Below, piece after piece: positions 47,889 to 59,465 of a stretch of 64,000 nt of DNA. A model generated the notes under the pieces. The model was not told the origin of the DNA, did no database searches, and saw nothing but the letters and a program-made list of their open reading frames with translations. Origin of the DNA: Serpula lacrymans var. lacrymans S7.9 (taxonomy: Eukaryota > Basidiomycota > Agaricomycetes > Boletales > Serpulaceae); NCBI RefSeq assembly GCF_000218685.1, contig NW_006763295.1:1534430-1598429 (forward strand), given 5' to 3'. The position numbers and the translations under genes were made by a program. Positions within the stretch are counted from its first letter, which is position 1, and each line of letters opens with the position of its first letter.

Positions 47889-50800
47889 ATGGCTCATTTT
47901 GAAGCCAGCTCTCCTCGTACCCCTGCACCCCGTCCCCATCCTCCTCGTCTACAGCACTCGCCGTCTTTGCCTAATCTATGGTAAGTTTGTCATCTTTCAC
48001 GTGCTGGTTTATTCCGCTTACTCGCCGTTAATATTTTTATTATTTCAAGGCTTCCTCCCCGTGACGGCCCCATTCCACCCCACGTCTCCCGTTCCCCCAC
48101 TGCCTCACACAGTTCCACATCCGACTTGCCCCGTTTTGGTCCTCTCGACCTTCCTTCCTCTCTTAAACCCACCACAAGGCAGCCTTCTCGCTTATCAAAC
48201 GATCTTTCTCGCAAATCCCACAAGTCCCATTATCTCACCCCGCCTCTCACTCCCTCTTCCTCTCTCAAGAGCGACAGCACAGATCCTGAAGCAAACGATT
48301 CTCACGAAAAAATAGATGCCCAGAAAGACAAGGTGGCCACCAAAGCCGATCTACCTCAGGTCTCCCAAAGTCGATTTCTCATCGTAAATGTTTATTTTTC
48401 AGCATATATGCGCTATTATTTACACGTATCCTTGTAGCTTCGTAATGTCCCGCAAGACATACCCGAAGACGTCCTACGAACACTTCTCTCTGTTATCGCA
48501 TCCTCTTGTGACACGACGGAGTACGCTTCTCAAGGGGAAGCGAACTTGCTCCGAAACCAGCCCACATCTACCGCCAACAATAGCGCTGCTGACCAGGTGA
48601 TCCATAATTTTAACTTCTCTTACCGAGATAAATGCACTGTTATCCTCGAATTATACGATTACCGTAAAGCTAAGCGGATGAAGTCCCTCATCGAAGAGAG
48701 GCGAAACATCAGTGCAGTCGAAGGAAAAGGAAAGGACAAACAAAAAGTTGGAACGAAGAATAATCACGACAGCTGGGACGAGGATATTCACTGCGCGTTC
48801 TTAGCACCCCGCGAATTTGCAGAGGTAGGTTTAGCTTACATCAAACGCTATAAACTAGTGACGATTTGTCTATCTCTTCATCTACCCAGCTGATAGACAA
48901 ATCAGGCTCGTCTTTCAAGCCGCTGTATGACAGCGACTTTTTGCTATCTGTTGGTGAGGTCGAGGCGGCTTCTGGGCGCGGGCGCACGGATGGTTTCGCT
49001 GTTGACAAACATCTTCCTAGTCTTACTAGAGTGAAAAGTATTTTATCGACCCACGGGGATCTGTGTCTATTCCGTTTCGTTCGTGGCGACGACCATCAAC
49101 AGGTGTGTGACCTCTCCTTTTCTTTTACATCATCCTGGTTGTATAATTTGGAATATTTGCGGCTTCTGTATGTCCTGTACCCATTCTACCACATCATACT
49201 GCATATTTGTTGATATGCCGAGATTTGTAATTCCGTGCAGCACGGGCGCTTTCCGAGCATATATGTGGCTTAGCAAATGGCCAGAGCACACTTTGCTGAT
49301 TTGGTGTCATTGTTTTTAAAACCGATGCCCTATGCTGATCACAGTGACTATTAGCTTTTCCTCATCGACTATTACGATATCCGGGCCACGCAGTCGGCCT
49401 GGAGCGACCTCGATAACCGAATTATTGACAATGTGAAGTTTTCCATGATCAACCGAGGCCGATTCGGGGAAGACTCCGCCAAAGACTTGGATGGCGAAGC
49501 TAAGAAGTCTCTTGAGGGACGTCACACCCGGGATGCGTCTCCCGCGGAAGCGAAGACCCCCGCCGCCGCCCGTTACGACGCTCCTAGCACAACGTCTACT
49601 AACAAAGACACGAACCATGTGCATTCTGCTGCAGACGTGCCAGAGGGATTGGATTTCCACGCAGAAACAGAATACCAACAAGCGGCAGTTGTTAGAAGCC
49701 GTAAGGGCACAACTAATACAGGTAATCGGAGGAATTTCGACGACACAGATAAAGTGTCGTCTTCCGTCTTTCGAGGTCTCGAGTCGACGTCTCAAGTTCC
49801 CTCTGCACTAAGAAGGCCGTCAGTTCCAGACACAGCACCTCGTATGGCGTATCCTGGCGGGCCTTCAGTGACTAGCAGGCGCAGCTCCAGCTATCATTAT
49901 CCTGACGCCATGCAGAGGGGCCCCGTCGACGGGCGTCAGGGAGGATACTTCCACCCACATAATAATATGCATCTTCCTTCCAACAATGAATACCATGCAA
50001 GTTTCGAGGACCACAGTCAGATAGGCAGCGTCGAAGCACCAGAGGTGTCACCGATCACCGAACCATACCATGCGACTGCTAGTTATTACTATGAACGTCA
50101 CCCGAGTGCAGCCATGGAGGCACCCCAGAGAGAAGGTGTGTGGTATTATGGTCCGGATGCATCGTCTGCTCAGGCACACCACCATCCTGCGATTGTCAAC
50201 TTTCCGTTGGTCCCTTCCCCGGGTGGGGCGCAGATGTATTGGGATCCCTGGGCTTCTTGGATGCATCCTGACGCCATGTCCAACCATGGAGAGGAGTGGG
50301 GACCAGGCCTTCTCCAGCCTACCCATCACCATGGCTATCCTCAGCAGCCGATGTACAATTATCCATATCATGTCCCCCCACAGCATCCCACACCTGTGTA
50401 TCCCCCACCCCCGCACAGCGTACCTTACTTCGTCCAGCCTCCGCGAGCTGAACCTCATTCTCGCAACCCTCCTGCTTCATCCTCTGCTGTCTCCGAGCGT
50501 AATCAGCTTGATATTCGAAGGCTTGAGAATGGGTCAGATACGCGTACGACAGTCATGGTGAAAAATATCCCAAATAAAATGACCGACAAGGAGTTGATTG
50601 CGTATATCGACAAAGTGTGTCATCGGAGGATCGACTTCTTGTATTTGAGGATGGATTTCCAGAACGGCATGTGTACCCCGAGCAATCTAGAATTGGTTAT
50701 ACTAAAGCTTGTTTATTTAGGCTGCAATGTTGGTTACGCGTTTGTGAACTTTATCACTGTCCAGGATTTAGAGCTCTTCGCAAAGTCAAGACTAGGTAAA

Positions 50801-51286
50801 AAATGGTGAGTCACAAGAATGTTCTTTACTTCGAGTCTAACGTGATGGGGGAAGGAACATGTATTCGAGCGAGAAAGTTCTCCACATGAGCTATGCCAAT
50901 TATCAGTAAGTCTTTTTTAATGTGTGCTATCCAAAAAACGAACCGACGTATTCCCCAGGGGCAAGGAAGCTCTCGTTGAAAAATTCAAAAATTCTTGCAT
51001 CATGGACGAGATAGAGGACTGGCGCCCGAAAATATTTTATTCCTCCGGACCAAACCAAGGCCTGCCGGAACCCTTCCCGAAGCCTACCCATATTCGGAGA
51101 AAAGAGCGTAGCTCGTATAATCGTGGCGCGTTATTCGTCCCGGGTATCCACTCTTCGTCAAGTCACCGCAAAGCATATCTTCACTCGAATTCTCCTCAGC
51201 AAAGAGCCCTGTCACAGCGTCCCCAGACTGATGGTGGCCACCGCCGCGGCGACTCGTACGACTACTACGACACAGCGGGAGGATGA
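47889..51286 (+). CDS. Mei2-like RNA-binding protein
   Basis: Eight exons (47889-47980, 48050-48383, 48438-48824, 48890-49102, 49355-50666, 50721-50805, 50855-50905, 50959-51286) encode 933 aa. The N-terminal ~140 residues are Ser/Pro-rich. Two divergent RRM-like regions follow (LRNVPQDIPEDVLRTLLSVI; FLIDYYDIRATQSAWSDLDN). A His/Pro/Tyr-rich disordered linker spans residues ~380-690. The C-terminal RRM is of Mei2 type: TTVMVKNIPNKMTDKELIAY, DFLYLRMDFQNGC, NVGYAFVNF, SYANYQGKEALVEKFKNSCI. Mei2 proteins bind meiotic RNAs and are controlled by kinases in S. pombe; a role in sexual development here is inferred. The intron at 50667-50720 uses a GC donor, in the invariant QNGCNVGY. The 252-nt intron at 49103-49354 is unusually long for this window. 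Confidence 0.92.
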
Positions 51287-53334
51287 TGATGGAGAAGGGC
51301 GGAGTCGCTGATCGCTACTAGTCGTCCATTATTAGGTCTGTTTTCGTTGGTATGTCTGGTCCTCTTACCCTTATCCAAGTTGCTGATGCCGATGCGCTGT
51401 GGCCCTTTAGTATACTTCGAGCTCTTTCATACGATTTCTCGCTGCACTGCTCTCGCTTTGCCTTCCTGTACTCTTGCTTTCGATTGAACCCTGCCTGACC
51501 CCCATACTGATAGTATGTATAAGTATTATATCCTAGATGCTTAGCTGTTGTTAATTTTAGCATCACGCCTCCGACTTCCATCACCCTTTATGCATCACGG
51601 CTCCTTATGCAGAATTTCGTCGGCTATGTCCCCACTGCTTTGCATATTTTCCATAGTGCTGCTTCATTTGTATTCGATTTCGTGTTGATCCTTGATCCTC
51701 GCTATCCAATGCCATAAAAATAGTGTTTTAACAGTGCGTGTTGTTGGATAGAATGTTGTAAATTCAGCCATTGTGAATTTAATTACTTCTGTTCCGGTGT
51801 TGTGTCCCTTTTGTCATTCGTGGTCTCTTGTTAGTGGAGGTCAGCGCTTAAATCAAATGATATCGAATTTATACACCCTTGGCTTGCTATAGCTACAGGG
51901 TTATCCACCCGTTCCATAGCTATTGTTCTGATCAAGTCCTGATTGATATTCGATTGATTAGAAGTCTCCGCTTCGCGGTCTATCAAATGCAGACTTGAAA
52001 TTCAGCAAACGTTTCACAATAGGATCAACGCTAGGCGGAAACATAACTGGACAGTGGAGCGAGGTGGCATAGCATCTGATACAGGATGCTCAGGCAATAC
52101 TGAGATCAGATTAACGTACTTTTACATCCCAACTAAGGTTTGTTTGCCCTAATATGAACTTTTGCATAGATGAAATTTTGGGCGGAGTTCTTGTTTGACT
52201 AGTTCCTGGTGAATCGCCCGAATGAGTGCGACAATACGTTTTCGCCATAAATTGAGAGGACTGGATGAGTAATACAGCAAAGAGAAACCAGTGAAGTGAC
52301 GAGCACGCAGCGCATGCATACAGCTATCGTAAGAGTGATTGGCACAGAGCGCGATGAATCAAGATGGCCTAATGGAATAACCTCAAACACCGTATATTGA
52401 GCAACACAAATTCTATGCATTTGTGATACGACCCAGCACTTACTGAATATATACTATCGTTCGGTGTGGCCCTGAAGCTGTACAATCGATGATACATGGC
52501 TCGAGTCGCAGTTGGTAACTGGTAAGTCAAATTCAAGCTATACTAGCACTTACTTGACGTTAAATTCAGCATATAGAAGGCGATTATGGGAGGCAACTTG
52601 ATATTCCGAGTCATAAGCAGCGTCCTCCCTGAACAACTCTGGTTAGATCGATATCACTTACCTGTGCAGTGGAGCATGGCAGAGACTACGTTGCTCGTCC
52701 TCGCCGTCTGGGTTGATCACAGAGCCAGATGGCATGCATGCGTCCCAGTGGCAACCCTAAGGTTGAATTCTAAGCATAACCATAAGCTAGATGAGCGAGG
52801 GTGCTGAGATTCGCAGGTGGATGAGATGAAGTTGCAAATAAACGGTGCTTGAGCAAAGCTGAACCGATTACGACATTTCCGCATCTCTTGGCAGCTAACT
52901 TAACAGGAAACAAAGTGCCCATCGCACGATTCGTCTCCCCCGTTGGTGTATGTACCATCGTGGCCGAGCGGCGGGATGATGTTAAGGTTCTAAAAGTGTA
53001 TAATGCGAGTAAGATCACCTAATGTATGTAATGCGATAATTGCATAGAGAATAATATATGGGTTCTGTGTATTCTATGAACAAATGAGGCTTAGGAAACT
53101 AGTTTAAATTTAAAAGTGGTGGAGTGCCATTCAAATTCAAGTTCGGTTGAAGTTGTGTGGCACAATTGTTTATCATATGGTGCAGGCGTGACTGATTGTA
53201 TTTGGTCATCACGTTCCAGCGGGTCCCGCACGAGTAGAACTTGAACTTACTTCAACAGAGTCAGACCGACTTCAACAACAGCGACGACTCGTGGCTCTCT
53301 TCCAACTTCATAAACAGATCGAAATTGAACTGTC
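51287..53334. other. Gene-poor 2-kb interval
   Basis: Holds the 3' UTR of the Mei2-like gene and the UPF2 promoter. Short frames at 52199-52420 and 52770-53018 have no domain or splice partner. A tRNA-like box A (gtggccgagcgg, ~52962) lacks a box B and is not called. Confidence 0.45.
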
Positions 53335-56300
53335 ATGGAGCCTACAAATCTTTCCAAAGTGGACGAGGAGAGGGCCCGCCAGATGAAGCGTGCAAAGCTC
53401 AAGGAACTTAACCTGGGTCTAGATAGCCAAGGTAAGCCTAACTCCTGGTTTATATTTTACTCGACTGATGAGCCATGGTCATGACCAGAATCTTCAAAGC
53501 TAGACTCGTCACTCAAGAGGCATACCGCTCTTATCAAACGAATGCGCCAGTCTATTGGAACCGAGAACCATGATCATATTCTCAAAGACATCGATTCTCT
53601 ATCTCTAGAGAAGTACGTGGACGAAATAGCAGGCGCTGCTGTGGAGGGAATCGGAAGATGTAAAAGTGAAAAGGACGTGTGGAGCGCTGTAGAGGCAAGC
53701 ATATTGATTTTCTCCGCTCCGAAATCACGAATACCTCGAACTAAACCACCATCAGATTATATCTTCATTACATCGACGTTTCTCAACCAGTTTCACTCCG
53801 GTCCTCATAAGCTCCCTATCTGCTGTCCTTAGCCCACCCTCCCGCTCCCAGTTGGCGGCTTTGCCACAAGAACAGCGTGAAAAAGAGGATGCAACCCGTG
53901 TTGCGCGCCAACGGCCTGTCCTTCGAGTGTGTTCTGAATTAGCATTAGTCGGAATCATCAGAGACGCACCTAGTAGAAGTGGCGGAGAATGGGTTATGAA
54001 AGTCCTGAAGGAACTGGTAAGTGTTTTGTTAGCATACAGTCACCTGAATTTTTCATGACCAAGATTTAGTTGTCGAATGACCCTTCCTTGTCATCGCTAC
54101 CCTTATTGTCCACTTTTCTCAAGTCATATTCTCGTCCTTTTCTCGGTCTGGTGCCTCCGCAAGCCAAACAAATCCCAGTGAATGCGGAGCCAGGCACCTT
54201 GTCAGCTGCCTCTACAAACGATGTTCAAGCATCATTCCCCCCTATAATTAAAGAAGAAGAAGAATTGATTGAGCAAGACTTAAGGGATCGCATAAAGCGC
54301 ATGTGCGAGGGCTATTTTGAAATTGTCTGTAAGAAGCTTGTAATTGAACATAAGGTCAGTACGTCACTCCACATATCTTTCTCTCTAATATTTGCTATCA
54401 TGTCTCAACTTGTGCTTACTAATTATGGTGATCAATTTATAGCGCTTGCAAGAACAAGATCGAAGGAACCATGAAGCATACATTCGCTCTGGCGAGATAT
54501 TTGAAGATAGACAACAAGCATATGAGAAGATGACGAAAGGATACGAGAAATTGCTTGCGAGCTGTCAAACGTATGTTTCGCATGTATCCAAGTTGACATC
54601 TCATTTATCATGTTATGCCAGGCTTTCTGAACTGTTGTACCAACCTCTTCCTTCTCTTCCAACCATCTCTCAGAAGTCGGATTCCATTCAGATCGGAACA
54701 AGTAATGGTATGGGCTTAGGTGACGAATCAGAAGATGTTTTGATGGTTTCTGGTGGGAAATGGGAGGATGAAGAGGAGCGGAGATTCTTTGAAGACATCC
54801 AAGATTTGAAGGATTTCGTACCTAAAAGTGTTTTGGGTATTGACTCTGAGGAAGTAGGTGATAAAGATGTCGATGAAGAAAAAGAGAGGATAGAAAAAGA
54901 AAAGGTCGAGGTAGAAGTGAAAAAGCTAGAAGAGGAGTTGGAGGGGCTCAAGCTGAATGGTCAGAATGGAGACACAAGCATATCGAGACCAGAAGAAATA
55001 CCTGAAGATGATGAGCAGAATGCAGGGTAAGTGTCGTGATGCTATCTTTTGTTGTTTTTATGGACATAGTTGTCGCAGGACTGCGACGCCTACATCTCCC
55101 AAGCCTTCAAGCCCACCTTTATCGCCACAACTAGCTCTTCAGGGGTCTGCCCAGCTTCTGACAGCTTTGCTTACCCGTCTTCCGGATACCACCAATCGGG
55201 CATTGGTTGATCAAGCCGCAATTGACTTTGCCTTTCTCAACACTAAGGCAGCAAGGAAGAGATTAGTCAAGGTCAGCTTGTCAAGGTTGACACTAGACAG
55301 TGGGCTGAAATGATCGTCCCCTGTAGTTTTTGGCATCCGTTCAGAAGAATCGCACAGATTTGCTACCGCATTACTCGAGATTTGTGGCAACATTGAATAA
55401 ATATATGCCAGATATTGGCACAGAGCTCGTCGGTTTGGTGAGTGCTGGTACTCCTAAATCTATTACGCCGCTCAGATAAAATGGATAGCTTGACGAAGAA
55501 TTTCGATATTTGCAAAGGAAGAAGAACGTGGTGAAAGAACTTGCAGAAGTTAGGAACAAAGTGAGTTTTTCTCTTGTAGATAACTGATGTTCAGATAGGT
55601 GATGAAATTAACCTTGTAGAATATAACTTATTTGTCAAATCTCACGAAATTTCGTGTCGTGCCTTCCCACCTTATATTGCACATCTTCAAAGTCTGCCTG
55701 GATGACTTTTCAGGTACAAATGTTGACAATATCGCGCTGTTACTCGAAGGTTGTGGTCGGTTTTTGTTGAGAAGCGAAGAGACACGAGAAAGGTTTGCGA
55801 CTATGGTGAGCCGGTATGGACATCTAAAACAAGTGGTATTTGCTGACTGAGTTTTGATTTCAAGTTGGAGCTCATGAGACGTAAACAAAGCATGCAGCAT
55901 TTTGATCAGAGACAGATTCTTTTGCTCGAGAATGCCTATTACCAGGTTCGTTCCACTCGAGAGTTTACTCGTAGCTACTCTAATACCCCATTGAACCACT
56001 GAAATAGTGCAACCCCCCTGAACGAGCCCCTCGCCAGGAAAAAGAACGAATGCCGCTTGAGCTTTTCATTCGTCATCTCATCTATGACGTTCTTACTAAG
56101 AAGACAATCGACAAAGTCCTGAAACTCATTCGGAAGCTAGACTGGGAAGACCAAACGATCCGTCGCACGCTACATAAAGTGTTCACGAAACCCTGGAAGA
56201 TCAAGTACAGCAACGTCAGTCTGCTTGCAATGTTGACGTACGATCTGCAACGCTATCACCCCTCGTTTGCGATCGCCGTCGTAGATCAAGTCCTTGAGGA

Positions 56301-57753
56301 TATCCGTAGAGGCCTCGAGCAAAATGTATACAGTACAAACCAGCGTCGATTGGCTACCATGAAATACTTGGGAGAGCTGTATATATATCGCCTCATTGGC
56401 TCAAGCCTCGTCTTTGACACTCTTTGGTCCCTAGTGACCTTTGGACATGGTGAGATGGCAAACTATTCGCTAAAGTGCTATGTTTATTGGTTTCAATACC
56501 TAGCCGATGGTCGTCCACTACCTCATCAGCCTTCTCCGTTGGACATGCCGGACGATTTCTTTAGAATTCGGCTTGTCTGTGTGTTGCTCGACACGGTTGG
56601 CATGTGCTTCGACCGCGGGACCCAAAAAAGGAAGCTAGATGGATTTTTAACCTTTTTCCAAGTATTTTACATGCTTTTCTCCAAGCTCTGACGTGCTGAT
56701 ATATTTCATCTAGTATTATGTGCTTTGTAAAGAGGAAATCCCTATGGATGTGGACTTTATGCTATCCGATTCGATGGAGGTAAAATGGAGTCTTTTGCTG
56801 CAAGCTATGGTATTTGACTTGCTTTAATTGTTAGGCTGTTCGACCAAAGTTGGCGTCATTCAAGACTATCGAGGATGCTGCCACTGCTGTCGATGAAATG
56901 TTCAGTCAGGCTATGCAAAATGCTGGCTGTGAGTAAATTCATTGGCTTTGGTTTGCTAAATAGCTAAAGGCATTATAGTGGCACCAGGAGAAGATAGCGG
57001 CGAAGACAGCGAGGATGAAAACGGACGACCTCAAGGGCAGGATGATGATGAAGAAGACACCGCTCAAGAGTCCTCGGTATGCGTTGTTTTTGTAAACGTT
57101 ACTTTAGCCAGCCGCTTACCTTCATACCCGGTAAGAACGAAGACCGTGCTCCGTCACCTGAGCCAGTCATCGTTCTCTCTAACCAGGAGAATCTTGGCCC
57201 ATCAGAGGAGGCAGATGCGGAGTTTGCAAAGGAGCTCGCTAAAATGGTTACAGACTCCTCAACTGAATCAAGAAAGGTTGACAAGAAGACTGCTTTGTCA
57301 TTGTGGGAATCCGCTGTTTTACCTCCCGGTGCACGCAAGAAGCGCGCGGAGGATGACACCGACGGAGATGCGGATGCGGATGGGACCGAGGGTCAACCTG
57401 TCATGAATTTCACGATCATCACGAAACGGGGCAACAAACAGCAGGTATATACTATACTGAACACTAACAACTATTTCTTAATGTCGTTTGTAATTTAAAA
57501 CAGGCTCGTCAACTTCGAATTCCAGCCGAATCTGCTCTTGCTGTTCATACACGTTCTGCTCAGCTGCAAGACAAAGTAGAGCAGCAGCATCTCAAGCGCC
57601 TTGTTTTGAATTATGAGCAACGAGAAGAAGCCGAGGAACTAAAAGGTCAGTCTTCATATTGCATGCGCGAAGAAGACTGTCTGATAACTAACTTTATCAG
57701 CTCTGGAAACTCGGAATCGGGCAGGGGCTATCAAGATTCGCTATGTTGGCTGA
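53335..57753 (+). CDS. UPF2: Nonsense-mediated decay factor Upf2
   Basis: Eighteen exons from 53335 (MEPTNLSKVDEERARQM) to the TGA at 57751-57753 give 1154 aa. Three MIF4G repeats can be followed: first QSIGTENHDHILKDIDSLSL to SELALVGIIRD; second TALLTRLPDTTNRALVDQAA to LLLEGCGRFLLRSEETRER; third PLELFIRHLIYDVLTKKTID, RTLHKVFTKPWKIKYSNVSL, LGELYIYRLIGSSLVFDTLW. An acidic linker and the C-terminal Upf1-binding region follow (FTIITKRGNKQQ, LRIPAESALAVH, GAIKIRYVG). Upf2 bridges Upf1 and Upf3 in cytoplasmic mRNA surveillance. A long acidic coiled coil lies between repeats one and two (residues ~355-455). The intron at 53695-53755 starts gcaagc (GC-AG). The gene is complete. Confidence 0.95.
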
Positions 57754-59068
57754 CCGAAAAGTTTTTATTTGCGACCTGCATCAATCACGCGATAACTTGA
57801 GCCAAATCGCGCCGTCATCTTGGATGGTGCTGACCCAACATGGGCGCTATGTCTGCCTCTACGGCCGACTTGGTATACATGCCGATTGCTATAGTCGATA
57901 GTCGGCGTAAGTATTTCCTCGAGCGTCATATATCGACCTCGGGTTGTTGCTGATACATCCAGGCGGATACTCAATTACTAGGAGAAGCCCATTCTGTATA
58001 TGTTCCAATGCCTTGCCTGTCTTGTTTGCACTGAAATGTCCTGCTGCATTACATAGCTCATTAAATCCATCCTATAAACCAATTTAGAGCTCTGTATTAT
58101 TTCGTGAGTGGAAGGCGAACCCGAGGACCCAGAAGTACCTGAGGTTGCAGCATGGGCTTCCGTGAGTGAGCTGAGGGGCAGAGGATATAGGTCCCCTAGA
58201 GTAGAGCTATAAGGATGTGAGATTAATTCGTTGTCATTACCTGTAGAGATGATGAGAACCCCGTCTACGCATTATATATCTCCTTGTGAAGTGCGTTCAT
58301 AGTGGCTTTATAGTGTAGTGGTGATCACTCGAGATTCTGCGAAAAGTTCGAAACGGAATAATCGGGGCAGCCGACGCATGTCCGGCTGTGCAAACACTCA
58401 CGACATGCCACTTTCAGCCACATACAACATTTCTCCAAACTACGTTCACAGCTGGCCGTGATATTCGCACGGTATGGTGATGTCAAACTATAGTACAACC
58501 TAGTCTCCTATACTATCGTTGGACACCGGATGCAACCGGTAAGAGATATGTACTTGGGCCTCCAGAGGCTCAACGATCACTGTACAGGTAGCTAGAAAAT
58601 TGTCAGATGTAGAATATAGTATAGAGAATATAATTGTGAAAGAATTTAGTGAATAGCTTATCTGTAGCAACAACGACAGACCTGACACTATGCTCTTGAA
58701 CTCCAGAAGTGTGAATTTTGAGGGAAAGATGGCCAGATTTGACCAGATCTCGTGCTGGGAATATTGCAATATCTTTCTAGAAAACGTCAATAGGTAGGCC
58801 CCTACAATGCCAGATACTTACTGAGCTGATTGGGGCCTCAAAGCGTCTGGAGAAACAAAAACAATGATGGAGTTGTGACTAGGCAACCAAAACAGGCAAT
58901 CACACACCAAGATAATCAATCAAGGACTGCTAGCTCTGCTTCGGTACGTACCGCACATACCACCAGCGTCAGGACTTGGTGTGACCTGGCGGAATTTGAC
59001 TTGTAAGCTCCGTGTTACGCATGAAGTGCTTAACAAAGTCTGAGGGTTCGTCGAGGTTTGTAAAGAGA
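57754..59068. other. Spacer between UPF2 and the retrotransposon
   Basis: About 1.3 kb with the UPF2 3' UTR and the tRNA-like element at 58304-58373. No coding gene seen. Confidence 0.45.
58304..58373 (+). pseudogene. tRNA-Gln-like Pol III element (tRNA pseudogene or SINE head)
   Basis: The first ~38 nt (ggctttatagtgtagtggtgatcact...attctg) match the acceptor start, D arm and CTG anticodon loop of fungal tRNA-Gln. Box A (tatagtgtagtgg) is intact and a box-B-like agttcgaaac follows at about normal spacing. The anticodon and T stems do not pair, and only GGCT/AGCC of the acceptor stem could. It is therefore not a working tRNA as read. A decayed tRNA-Gln gene or the head of a tRNA-derived SINE both fit. 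Confidence 0.4.
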
Positions 59069-59454
59069 TGTAACAACCAAGAGTTAGTTACTCTGGCGCA
59101 CACAGAACCACACTATAAAGAAAATGAAGAGGGAGTGGTTACCCCTTGAGCTGCAGAGAGTTTGTTGGTTAACAACAGGAGGACTCGCTGAGGAGTCTCC
59201 TGGATCTATTGGGGTATATATACTACTACAGGTTGTTTGTACATGTGTACTATACAGTTGATGAAGGCAGTGGCTGATGATGTCACAGGGCCTAGCCCGT
59301 ATGGCCAGCTCCACTGCGTGAGAGAGTTAAGTCTAAAAGTAAAAGAAAGGCAACGCGGCGCGAGAAAGGGAAATGCCGCGTGGCACTTAAAGTATAAAGT
59401 TAAAGCGGAGAATAAAAAGGAAAGGAGATGTCCGGAAATTGTGTTATCGTAACA
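59069..59454 (-). repeat. 3' LTR of the chromovirus (386 bp)
   Basis: On the element strand it begins TGTTACGATAACAC and ends GGTTGTTACA. The terminal bases form a short inverted repeat (TGTTAC/TGTAAC) with TG...CA ends. It starts directly after a polypurine tract. The right boundary (59454) is firm from the tract. The left boundary (59069) is set by the terminal inverted repeat and needs the second LTR to confirm. Confidence 0.8.
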
Positions 59455-59465
59455 CTACCCCCCTT
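59455..59465 (-). other. Polypurine tract of the chromovirus
   Basis: Element-strand purines (aaggggggta) lie between the pol stop codon (59466-59468) and the LTR. They are the expected primer site for plus-strand DNA synthesis. Confidence 0.75.

Noticed and set aside
52960..53000. tRNA-Ser/Leu-like box A (gtggccgagcgg)
   Set aside because: No box B, no variable arm and no acceptor stem pairing nearby.
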